A stretch of DNA of 5,235 nt from Pseudomonadota bacterium (lineage in GTDB: Bacteria > Pseudomonadota > Gammaproteobacteria > Burkholderiales > Methylophilaceae), in NCBI GenBank assembly GCA_023459535.1, contig JAEWTK010000240.1, forward strand, positions 1-5,235. The letters run 5' to 3'. The translations under genes were made by a program, and so were the position numbers. This document shows positions 1 to 5,235 of the stretch, one piece after another (the stretch's first letter is position 1; each line of letters begins with the position of its first letter). Under the pieces are notes generated by a model. It made no database searches, was not told the DNA's origin, and worked only from the letters and a program-made list of their open reading frames with translations.

Positions 1-147
1 GGTTTAGTGCGACCAGTTAAAGAATTTGTGCTTATACCAAATTACATATGCTTATATGCACCAGCTTTGAACGACTGAGAAATCCGTGCCATCGGAGAGA
101 GACTTTCAGTTAAAATGATGCAATTCATTTTATTCATCAGGTAAATC
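1..147. other. Leader region upstream of dapA, no gene recognised
   Basis: No convincing gene is seen here. The first reading frame is open from the window edge to a stop at 76-78 (25 residues), but it resembles nothing I know. The stretch is AT-rich and should hold the dapA promoter. Two weak candidates for a -10 box are TATATG near 53-58 and TAAAAT at 111-116, the latter without a good -35 box 17 bases upstream. An imperfect inverted repeat, GTGCTTATA (28-36) and TATATGCAC (53-61), has 8 of 9 positions complementary and could be an operator. The ribosome binding site of dapA is AGGT at 139-142. Confidence 0.4.
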
Positions 148-1020
148 ATGCTGCAAGGCAGTCTCGTTGCCATCGTTACTCCAATGCACGAAGATGGCGC
201 TCTGGATATCAACGCACTCCGCTCTCTGATTGATTTCCATATCAAGGAAGGCACGGACGGCATCGTGATCGTCGGCACCACCGGCGAATCGCCCACGGTC
301 AATTTCGACGAACATTGCCAGCTGATCAAGACTGCAGTCGAGCATACTGCCGGACGCGTGCCAGTCATCGCAGGCACAGGTGCCAATGCCACCAGTGAGG
401 CGATAGAACTTACACAGCAGGCCAAGGTGCTTGGAGCTGATGCCTGTCTGCTGGTTACCCCCTACTACAACAAGCCGCCGCAGGAAGGCCTGTATCAGCA
501 TTACCGTGCCGTGGCTGAAGCCGTCGACATCCCACAGATTCTCTACAATGTACCGGGGCGTACCGCCTGCGACATTACCAACGACACCGTCTTGCGTCTG
601 GCTCAGATTCCGAATATCGTCGGCATCAAGGACGCCACCGGCAACATGGAGCGCGGCAGCGACCTCATCGCACGCGCACCCGCGGACTTTGCCGTATACA
701 GCGGCGACGATGCCAGCGCCATGTCCCTGATGCTGATGGGCGGACACGGCGTTATTTCTGTTACCGCCAACGTGGCGCCGCGCCAGATGCATGAACTTTG
801 CGTAGCCGCCATGGCCGGAGATGCCGTCAAGGCCAGACAGATCAATGAAAAATTACTGGCACTTCACCAGAAACTGTTTGTCGAAGCCAATCCGATACCG
901 GTTAAATGGGTATTGCAACAAATGGGTTTGATTCAATCCGGCATACGACTGCCACTGGTTGGCCTATCTCCCGCGTTTCATGATACCTTGCGCGCTGCAA
1001 TGAAAAACGCAGGCATCTGA
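148..1020 (+). CDS. dapA: 4-hydroxy-tetrahydrodipicolinate synthase (DapA)
   Basis: This cytoplasmic enzyme condenses pyruvate with L-aspartate 4-semialdehyde, the first step of the branch to diaminopimelate and lysine. The protein has 290 residues, close to the 292 of E. coli, and is a TIM barrel. The key residues fall at the E. coli numbers: Thr44-Thr45 in GTTGES, Tyr107 in YYNKP, Tyr133 and Arg138 in LYNVPGRT, Schiff-base Lys161 in GIKDATG, and Ile203 in GVISV. At the lysine feedback site Ser48, His56, Asn80, Glu84 and Tyr106 are kept, but positions 49 and 53 are Pro and Phe rather than the Ala and His of E. coli, so feedback strength cannot be read off. The ATG has an AGGT ribosome binding site six bases upstream, and its position fits the family start. 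It heads a likely operon with bamC and a metallo-hydrolase; dapA-bamC is also the order in E. coli. The call is essentially certain. Confidence 0.98.
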   Translation: MLQGSLVAIVTPMHEDGALDINALRSLIDFHIKEGTDGIVIVGTTGESPTVNFDEHCQLIKTAVEHTAGRVPVIAGTGANATSEAIELTQQAKVLGADACLLVTPYYNKPPQEGLYQHYRAVAEAVDIPQILYNVPGRTACDITNDTVLRLAQIPNIVGIKDATGNMERGSDLIARAPADFAVYSGDDASAMSLMLMGGHGVISVTANVAPRQMHELCVAAMAGDAVKARQINEKLLALHQKLFVEANPIPVKWVLQQMGLIQSGIRLPLVGLSPAFHDTLRAAMKNAGI

Positions 1021-1027
1021 CAGATGC
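1013..1027. repeat. Inverted repeat over the dapA stop codon
   Basis: GCATCTG (1013-1019) and CAGATGC (1021-1027) are perfect inverted copies around A1020, the last base of the dapA stop codon. In RNA a 5-base-pair stem with a 5-base loop is possible, with the stop codon partly in the loop. No run of U follows, so it is not an intrinsic terminator by itself. Confidence 0.5.
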
Positions 1028-1031
1028 AGCC

Positions 1032-1062
1032 TTGTACAACACCTTGAATTTTTTGTACAAAA
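1032..1062. repeat. Paired TTGTACAA palindromes in the dapA-bamC gap
   Basis: The 8-base palindrome TTGTACAA occurs at 1032-1039 and again at 1053-1060. The second copy is the core of a perfect 12-base palindrome, TTTTGTACAAAA, at 1051-1062. The copies are 21 bases apart, about two turns of DNA, which would suit a dimeric regulator binding one DNA face. Alternatively the two copies can pair in the transcript as an 8-base-pair stem with a 13-base loop upstream of bamC. I do not recognise the site as that of a named regulator. The repeats are seen directly; the role is inferred. Confidence 0.5.
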
Positions 1063-1099
1063 TTCACAGCAATATGATGCATAGCAAAAGAGAAATCGC

Positions 1100-2401
1100 A
1101 TGAACAGAATTGATTTGAAGTCCATCCTGGTTACCAGTCTGCTCGCACTACCCCTGAGTGCCTGTGACAGCATTCCGTTTTTTGACAACACGCCGGACTA
1201 CAAAACCGCCGGTCGCTCACGCCCACTGGAAGTGCCTCCCGATCTGACTTCAATCTCCGCCAGTGACGCCTATGCCGTACCCGGCGGTACGACCACTTAT
1301 TCCAGTTATACCCAAGGTCAAGGCTCGGTACTGGAACAGGAGCGCATCCTGCCCAATCCTGATAATGTCAGAATGGAACGTGCCGGTTCTCAGCGCTGGC
1401 TGGTGGTCGATGCACCTCCGGAAAAGGTCTGGCCGGTCATCCGTGAATTCTGGAACGACCTTGGCTTTGCCGTGCGTGTGGAAAACCCAGAAACCGGCGT
1501 CATGGAAACCGAATGGGTCGATCCTTCCAGCATCATCAAGGACGACAAGGGCAATTATCTGGACAAGTTCCAGGGTTGGCTGGATAAACTGAATACCCTG
1601 CAGACCCGTCAGAAATTTCGTACGCGTATTGATCGTGGTGAGAACAATGCCACAGAAATTTACCTGAGCCACCGCTCCGTGGCGGATGCCGCCGACGATG
1701 GCAAGGAGCGCGTAAGGACTGCGGCAGGCACATATGAACTCGGCTACCGCCTCCAAGGTAAGAGAACGCAGGCTGAAGAAGAACGCGCCAACGCCGAGGA
1801 TATCGATGCCGAGTTGTTACGCCGCCTGATGGTGCGCTTGGGTGTCACTGAACAGCAATCAAAGACTGTAGTGGCTTCAGTCAACACGGAAGTACGTGCC
1901 ACCATCGAGCGTGGAGCGGATGGTCAGCTCAATCTCAAAGTCAATGACCAGTTTGACCGCGCATGGCGCAGAGTCGGCCTGGCACTTGACCGCGTAGGCT
2001 TTGTGGTCGAAGACCGCGACCGCTCACGCGGCCTGTACTTTGTCCGTTATGCCGACCTCGGTGCCACAGAAGAAAGTAGCGGCAAGAAGAAGGGTCTGCT
2101 GGAGTCCCTGAAGTTCTGGGGTAGTGATGACAAGGATGCCGAAGACACAAAACCGGAGCCAACACCGGAAGCAAAAGAAGCTGCAGCTGCAGCCGAAGAG
2201 AAAGGTGTGCCGCTGGGCGAGTACATGAAATTCTGGGAAGCACCAGAGAACGAAGCCCAACGTGAGAACATCTATCGCATCAAGGTCGATAACAACGAAG
2301 CCGGCGGTTCAGACATCGTCGTCGTCAGACAGAATGGATCGCGCGATACCTCTAGCACCGCCAACCGCATCACTACCCTGCTCTATGAGCAATTGAGGTA
2401 A
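1100..2401 (+). CDS. bamC: Outer-membrane protein assembly lipoprotein BamC (NlpB)
   Basis: BamC is an accessory lipoprotein of the BAM complex, which folds beta-barrel proteins into the outer membrane. The 433-residue product begins with a lipoprotein signal peptide and lipobox LSAC, so the mature protein starts at Cys22. A Pro-rich extended segment (about 30-85, with PLEVPPDLT and DAYAVP) corresponds to the part of E. coli BamC that binds BamD. Two helix-grip domains follow, at about 95-220 (RWLVVDAPPEKVWPVIREFW) and 265-433. The second domain holds a charged low-complexity insert, about 324-380, rich in Lys, Asp, Glu and Ala, which helps explain why the protein is longer than the 344 residues of E. 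coli. The residue after the lipid Cys is Asp, which in E. coli tends to retain lipoproteins in the inner membrane. The ribosome binding site (AAGAGA, about 1088-1093) is weak. The gene lies 79 bases after dapA. Confidence 0.93.
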   Translation: MNRIDLKSILVTSLLALPLSACDSIPFFDNTPDYKTAGRSRPLEVPPDLTSISASDAYAVPGGTTTYSSYTQGQGSVLEQERILPNPDNVRMERAGSQRWLVVDAPPEKVWPVIREFWNDLGFAVRVENPETGVMETEWVDPSSIIKDDKGNYLDKFQGWLDKLNTLQTRQKFRTRIDRGENNATEIYLSHRSVADAADDGKERVRTAAGTYELGYRLQGKRTQAEEERANAEDIDAELLRRLMVRLGVTEQQSKTVVASVNTEVRATIERGADGQLNLKVNDQFDRAWRRVGLALDRVGFVVEDRDRSRGLYFVRYADLGATEESSGKKKGLLESLKFWGSDDKDAEDTKPEPTPEAKEAAAAAEEKGVPLGEYMKFWEAPENEAQRENIYRIKVDNNEAGGSDIVVVRQNGSRDTSSTANRITTLLYEQLR

Positions 2402-2414
2402 AGAACCCGCTGCC

Positions 2415-3188
2415 ATGCGTTTTGCTTCACTTGGCAGCGGCAGTGCCGGCAATGCATTGATAATAGAAGCAGGCAAGACACGCCTGCTTCTTGATTGCGG
2501 ATTCGGCATACGCGAGATAGTCAATCGACTGACCAGATACGATATACTGCCGGAGAGCCTGAACGGCATACTGGTCACGCACGAACATGATGATCATGCC
2601 GGTGGCGTCTTCAAATTCGCCAACAAATACCGTATCCCGGTCTGGTTGACACATGGCACCCTCACCATGTCTGAACGCTATTTTCCCAGCCAATCCGAGT
2701 TCAGGATCCACCTCATCGACAGCCATGAGTCTATACCGATACAAGATCTTGAGATTCATCCGTTCCCGGTTCCGCATGACGCGCGTGAACCTGTGCAATT
2801 CACTTTCAGCGATGGCAGTAAAAAGCTCGGCGTATTGACTGACACCGGCACATCCACCTCACATATCGAACGGATGTTGAGCGGTTGCGACGCATTGATG
2901 CTGGAATGCAACCACGATATCGACATGCTGATGAACGGCCCTTACGCGCGACCACTGAAACATCGCGTCAAGAGCAGACTCGGCCATCTGGATAACGCCA
3001 GTGCTGCGGAACTGCTCTCAAGGCTGGACAACAGCAAGCTACAGCATATTATCGCCGCCCACCTGAGCGCCAAGAACAATCATCCATCATTGGCCAGACA
3101 AGCATTGAGCAAGGTACTGAACTGCAAAGAGGAATGGATTGGGATTGCTGATCAATCGGTCGGATTTGACTGGCGCATGCTGAAATAA
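2415..3188 (+). CDS. Metallo-beta-lactamase-fold hydrolase, YycJ/WalJ-like
   Basis: This is a 257-residue cytoplasmic metallo-hydrolase of the family that includes YycJ/WalJ, for which nuclease or DNA-maintenance roles have been proposed; the substrate here is not known. The start MRFASLGSGSAGNA is typical of the family. The metal-binding signature THEHDDHAGG gives His56, His58, Asp60 and His61, and the other likely ligands are His121 (PVPHDA), Asp143 (LTDTG) and His216 (IAAHLS). The LECNHD (163-168) and GHLDN (190-194) motifs are also usual in this group. All expected metal ligands are present, so the enzyme should be active. It starts 13 bases after the bamC stop. The GAGG at 2395-2398, inside the end of bamC, is a distant possible ribosome binding site, so translation may depend on coupling to bamC. 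No secretion signal is visible. The fold is certain; the exact function is open. Confidence 0.93.
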   Translation: MRFASLGSGSAGNALIIEAGKTRLLLDCGFGIREIVNRLTRYDILPESLNGILVTHEHDDHAGGVFKFANKYRIPVWLTHGTLTMSERYFPSQSEFRIHLIDSHESIPIQDLEIHPFPVPHDAREPVQFTFSDGSKKLGVLTDTGTSTSHIERMLSGCDALMLECNHDIDMLMNGPYARPLKHRVKSRLGHLDNASAAELLSRLDNSKLQHIIAAHLSAKNNHPSLARQALSKVLNCKEEWIGIADQSVGFDWRMLK

Positions 3189-3212
3189 TCGATAATTGCA
3201 AATATTGAAATG

Positions 3213-3244
3213 GAAAAGCCGGCACAAGAGCCGGCTTTTCTTTT
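3213..3244. terminator. Bidirectional intrinsic terminator between converging genes
   Basis: GAAAAGCCGGC (3213-3223) and GCCGGCTTTTC (3230-3240) form a perfect 11-base-pair stem with a 6-base loop. The stem has a GC core with an A run on one side and a T run on the other, followed by TTTT at 3241-3244, so it can work in both directions. It lies 24 bases after the metallo-hydrolase stop and 42 bases past the end of the opposing lipoprotein gene, and so can serve both. Confidence 0.88.
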
Positions 3245-3286
3245 GCTGATTTGCAGTCAAATCTGACTACAAAATGCTCAAAACAA

Positions 3287-3478
3287 TTACTGAGCAGCAG
3301 CTTCAGCAGGTGCTTCTTCAGCAGCAGGTGCTGCTTCTTCAACTGGAGCAGCTTCTTCAGCAACAGGTGCTACTTCTTCAACAGCCGGTGCTTCTTCAAC
3401 TGGAGCAGCTTCTTCCTTTTGACCGCAAGCAGTCAAAGCAAGAGCCAGAAGTGCAGCTAACAGAGCGGAACGTGTCAT
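3287..3478 (-). CDS. Small Ala/Glu/Pro/Val-repeat lipoprotein, H.8 (Lip)-like
   Basis: The 63-residue product has a short basic start (MTRS), a hydrophobic Ala/Leu stretch and lipobox LTAC with the lipid Cys at 18, so the mature part has only 46 residues. After CGQK it is made of Ala, Glu, Pro and Val apart from the final Gln. Glu pairs begin at 22, 28, 34, 41, 47 and 54, six or seven residues apart, giving a strongly acidic, probably unfolded chain. The block EEAAPVEEA occurs at 22-30 and 41-49. The plan (signal peptide, Cys-Gly, a charged residue or two, then Ala-Glu-Pro repeats) resembles the H.8/Lip lipoprotein of Neisseria; whether this is shared descent or convergence cannot be told. 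I chose the ATG at 3478 because AGGG (3487-3490) lies eight bases upstream; an in-frame ATG at 3499 precedes this site and would add seven residues that spoil the signal peptide. The product is probably surface- or periplasm-facing. Function is unknown. Confidence 0.78.
   Translation of the reverse strand: MTRSALLAALLALALTACGQKEEAAPVEEAPAVEEVAPVAEEAAPVEEAAPAAEEAPAEAAAQ
3332..3415. repeat. 27-base direct repeat inside the small lipoprotein gene
   Basis: A 27-base sequence is identical at 3332-3358 and 3389-3415. The copies are 57 bases apart, exactly 19 codons, so gain or loss of a unit would keep the reading frame. The DNA between them is made of related GCTTCTTCA-type units. This is the DNA form of the Ala/Glu/Pro protein repeat. 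Confidence 0.85.
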
Positions 3479-3532
3479 TTTTATTTCCCTTAATATCATG
3501 TGTTAAAAAATTTGGCCTGGCACGGAAGGTTT

Positions 3533-3560
3533 ATTTGATCAAGTCAGACGATGGCGTCAA
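3533..3560 (-). promoter_or_regulatory. Candidate sigma-70 promoter of the small lipoprotein gene
   Basis: On the minus strand TTGACG (3555-3560) matches five of six bases of the -35 consensus. It is followed after 16 bases by TCAAAT (3533-3538), which matches four of six of the -10 consensus. This would give a leader of roughly 45-50 bases before the ATG at 3478. It is a pattern match only. Confidence 0.35.
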
Positions 3561-3599
3561 CATCACTTTCCGAGTGCGCGAATTCTAGCAGTTCTGAAA

Positions 3600-3619
3600 T
3601 AAAAAAACAGTGTGTTTTT
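3600..3619 (-). terminator. Weak AT-only hairpin after the secretin-like gene
   Basis: AAAAACA (3603-3609) and TGTTTTT (3613-3619) are perfect inverted copies with a 3-base loop. On the minus strand the second arm ends in a run of seven U. It lies about 50 bases past the stop of the secretin-like gene and could end that operon, but the stem has only one GC pair and would be weak. A second small stem, TTGTCG/CGACAA at 3643-3659, has no U run. Nothing else convincing is seen between 3561 and 3667. Confidence 0.25.
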
Positions 3620-3667
3620 AGATAGTTCCGGAATATTTTTATTTGTCGCCAATCGACAACATGCAAG

Positions 3668-4501
3668 TCAATCGACCCTGATACGCAAGGTCGAGTTTCT
3701 ACGCTCCTCGCGCTGTTCACCCGCCAAAATGGCCTGGCTGACTTCATCGCGGTTCTGCATCGTACTGCCAAGATCAAACCACTCGCCCGGTGACACCCGG
3801 ACTATCGTGCTCAGCTCCTCGAAATCGATAAATCCCGCCTGATTCCACCGTGCAATTCTGGGCGTGATCTCCAATTCGACCTGATCGCCCATATAACGCG
3901 GCCTGACTGCGAAACCGGTGGTGATGTCCTGAAACTCGACATTCTCCTGCACAATGGCATAGCGTCTGGTCAGTAGAATCCATCGCTGGGTAAACGGTAT
4001 AATTTGGCCGACCCGAATAAAGGCCTGTTCTCCGTCCAGCACTGTCAGGAACTCGGTACCGGCACCATAGCTCTTGGTATTGCTGTCATAAACCTGCAAA
4101 CCGACCCCATCGCCTACAGCCGGCGGCACGACAACTTCCACATCGCCAGCACTTACTCTGCCACGGACGGCTGCTCCACGCTGCTGCCACTGCAGATCAG
4201 AAGCATGACTGACCGTAATCCGAACATTTCTGCGCATCACATCCATCCGCTCTATCACGGCTTCGATCTGAGCCAACTGTTCCGGGCTAGCAGTAATCAA
4301 CAGATGATTATCAATGGCGCGTACTGAACCCCCAGGGCCGACCAGTGGTTCAATAACAGGCAACACATCGCGCGCCATGCGATACTGCAGTGTGATCATC
4401 CTGAACTGCTCGGCTGCCATAGCAACACCCGCCAGCAACAAGAACAGCCAGAGCACATGACGGTAGACATACGGGTTAATCCGCCTGCCTGACAGATTCA
4501 T
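3668..4501 (-). CDS. Small secretin-like periplasmic protein (secretin N-domain plus reduced secretin core)
   Basis: The 277-residue product has an N-terminal signal peptide (hydrophobic core about 15-28, likely cut near VAMA-AEQF). Residues about 32-95 read like a secretin N-domain, with LQYRMARDVLPVIEPLV and NHLLITASPEQLAQIEAVIERMD. The rest keeps secretin-core hallmarks: TVLDGEQAFIRVGQIIPF (153-170), VEFQDITTGFAVRPR with VELEITPRI (188-216), and STIVRVSPGEWFDLG (231-245). Full secretins have several N-domains and a longer core with two barrel hairpins; here only about 55 residues separate the N-domain from the LDGEQA motif, so an independent channel is doubtful. It may be a partner or relic of a type II, type IV pilus or similar machine, but no such gene is in view. 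The ATG at 4501 shares one base with the preceding stop (TGATG); a GTG at 4504 would add one residue. It is the last gene of a coupled run after the DUF7931-like gene. Confidence 0.8.
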   Translation of the reverse strand: MNLSGRRINPYVYRHVLWLFLLLAGVAMAAEQFRMITLQYRMARDVLPVIEPLVGPGGSVRAIDNHLLITASPEQLAQIEAVIERMDVMRRNVRITVSHASDLQWQQRGAAVRGRVSAGDVEVVVPPAVGDGVGLQVYDSNTKSYGAGTEFLTVLDGEQAFIRVGQIIPFTQRWILLTRRYAIVQENVEFQDITTGFAVRPRYMGDQVELEITPRIARWNQAGFIDFEELSTIVRVSPGEWFDLGSTMQNRDEVSQAILAGEQREERRNSTLRIRVD

Positions 4502-4998
4502 CACAGACCCACGGCAACCGCACTCAGTCTGGAGTGCGTTGCTTCCAGCAGTTGATCAAAACGTTCGTGCAATGGCCGGGTAGCGGGCACGTCTCCCAGA
4601 GCATATTTGAATCTGGCATGGTCGATATGAAAACGGTGCAGGTAATCGGCATTGTCGGCCAGCACAAAGGCGTCCTGCGCCACCTTCGCCTGCTCATCAG
4701 TCAGATAAACCGTCATGCTGTGGGAATATCGTTTCATCAGTTCGAGCAACCGGGGGCAATGCGACGTCAAGAACTGACCATCATGCACAATAATGGTCAC
4801 TCGGTTCATTGGATCGCGCGCCAGAAAGTCATTCAGCACCTCATGCACACGCAGACTCTGATAGGCGCCGCGGCTCAGATCCGGATCGAAAATTTTCAGC
4901 TCTCGTTTGGCCTGCGCCAGCAACAGTACCGTCGCAGCCTCGTAGTTTCGCTCACCCAGCACCACTTGGTTGGGAATGAGTTCATGATTGACAGTCAT
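4501..4998 (-). CDS. DUF7931-like protein of unknown function
   Basis: The 165-residue product is soluble, with no signal peptide or membrane segment. From memory of the family it resembles the DUF7931 domain, which in pseudomonads can accompany a GNAT acetyltransferase near the RoxA gene; no acetyltransferase domain is present here. Visible features are an alpha/beta start with ELKIFDPDLSRGAYQS (33-48), a strand NRVTIIVHDG (65-74), then HCPRLLELMKRYSHSMTVYLT (80-100, a helix and strand) and FVLADNADYLHRF (111-123). The order of strands recalls the phospholipase D fold, but no HxK(x4)D motif is present, so no such catalysis is expected. The ATG has GAGG (5008-5011) nine bases upstream and overlaps the previous stop as ATGA (4995-4998). 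Its own stop overlaps the start of the secretin-like gene. Function is unknown. Confidence 0.7.
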   Translation of the reverse strand: MTVNHELIPNQVVLGERNYEAATVLLLAQAKRELKIFDPDLSRGAYQSLRVHEVLNDFLARDPMNRVTIIVHDGQFLTSHCPRLLELMKRYSHSMTVYLTDEQAKVAQDAFVLADNADYLHRFHIDHARFKYALGDVPATRPLHERFDQLLEATHSRLSAVAVGL

Positions 4999-5235
4999 GG
5001 CGTCATACCTCGTTCAGCTTCCGACAAATGCAGATATCCTGCGAGATACCACTGATGCAGTTGCGCCAGCAAGGTCTCATCCAACTGCTGAAGCGATTCA
5101 GCCGGCAACCTCCTGTCATCCGCCAGAGATTTCAGACATGTCGACCAGCCGGCTTGCATAAGCACGCGCTCACCGTTGATAAAGAAATTCCTTGCATGGA
5201 ACAGCGCCTGGGTTTTCAGGTCAAGTTGCAAACCC
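4995..5235 (-). CDS. roxA: C-terminal end of a probable RoxA/YcfD-type ribosomal protein uL16 3-hydroxylase (cut by window edge)
   Basis: The frame is open to the window edge, so about 80 C-terminal residues are visible and the real start lies outside; the in-frame TTG at 5229-5231 has no sign of being a start. The segment FFINGERVLM, then LKSLADDRRLP, then LLAQLHQWYLAGYLHLSE has the order and spacing of the C-terminal winged-helix domain of the JmjC/cupin oxygenase RoxA (YcfD). In E. coli the matching parts read VYANGERI, ALDALASH and LLAALVNSGYWFFEG. RoxA is an Fe(II)- and 2-oxoglutarate-dependent enzyme that hydroxylates an Arg of ribosomal protein uL16 (L16). The catalytic HxD...H cupin lies in the unseen part, so activity cannot be judged. 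The following DUF7931-like gene supports the call, since I recall the same neighbour in pseudomonads. The stop overlaps the next start as ATGA. The family call rests on a short tail and is inferred. Confidence 0.6.
   Translation of the reverse strand, partial: GLQLDLKTQALFHARNFFINGERVLMQAGWSTCLKSLADDRRLPAESLQQLDETLLAQLHQWYLAGYLHLSEAERGMTP

Noticed and set aside
1..78. Possible 3' end of an upstream gene in the first reading frame
   Set aside because: It has only 25 codons, with no recognisable motif, and the base composition looks intergenic.
130..792. A minus-strand open frame of 220 codons inside dapA
   Set aside because: It is antisense to a certain dapA gene with all catalytic residues; such shadow frames are common in codon-biased genes.
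1250..1756. A minus-strand open frame of 168 codons inside bamC
   Set aside because: It is antisense to bamC, with no recognisable domain and no context of its own.
3287..3499. The upstream ATG at 3499 as start of the small lipoprotein
   Set aside because: The ribosome binding site AGGG at 3487-3490 lies downstream of it, and the extra seven residues would put acidic residues ahead of a normal signal peptide.
3274..3588. A plus-strand open frame of 104 codons, rich in Leu and Gln, opposite the small lipoprotein gene
   Set aside because: It is the antisense reading of the Ala/Glu/Pro repeats. The minus-strand frame has a signal peptide, lipobox and good ribosome binding site, and the plus frame has none of these.
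3643..3659. Stem TTGTCG/CGACAA as a terminator of the secretin-like gene
   Set aside because: The stem is short and neither strand has a run of U after it.
4534..5055. A plus-strand open frame of 173 codons across the DUF7931-like gene
   Set aside because: It runs opposite a gene with a good ribosome binding site and overlapping neighbours, spans its gene junction, and shows no domain I recognise.

Overview
The window looks like chromosomal DNA of a Gram-negative proteobacterium, most likely a betaproteobacterium. The evidence is a BamC lipoprotein directly behind dapA (the same neighbours as in Escherichia coli), two lipoproteins with clear lipoboxes, a secretin-like protein with a signal peptide, and a probable C-terminus of a RoxA-type ribosomal oxygenase. 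Base composition looks moderate and even. I see no tRNA, rRNA, CRISPR array, insertion sequence, integrase or phage gene, so this reads as ordinary core genome.

Left part, plus strand (about 1-3240): a 147-base leader is followed by dapA (lysine and diaminopimelate synthesis), bamC (outer-membrane protein assembly) and a metallo-beta-lactamase-fold hydrolase of the YycJ/WalJ type. All three run the same way with short gaps of 79 and 13 bases, so they are probably one operon. The run ends in a strong GC-rich hairpin at 3213-3240 that can stop transcription from both sides. The dapA-bamC gap carries two copies of the palindrome TTGTACAA, 21 bases apart.

Middle, minus strand (3287-3600): a 63-residue lipoprotein consists of a signal peptide and then almost only Ala, Glu, Pro and Val in repeats. 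It resembles the H.8/Lip repeat lipoproteins of Neisseria. It has its own candidate promoter and a good ribosome binding site.

Right part, minus strand (3668-5235): a tightly overlapping run reads, in transcription order, the 3' end of a probable roxA-type gene (cut by the window edge), a DUF7931-like protein and a small periplasmic secretin-like protein. The stop and start codons overlap at both junctions, so translation is probably coupled.

The first three genes are well-known housekeeping functions. The less understood part is the minus-strand set: a reduced secretin with no secretion genes in view, tied by overlap to a DUF7931 protein, plus the small repeat lipoprotein. These are the best candidates for new biology, but nothing here proves a new system.
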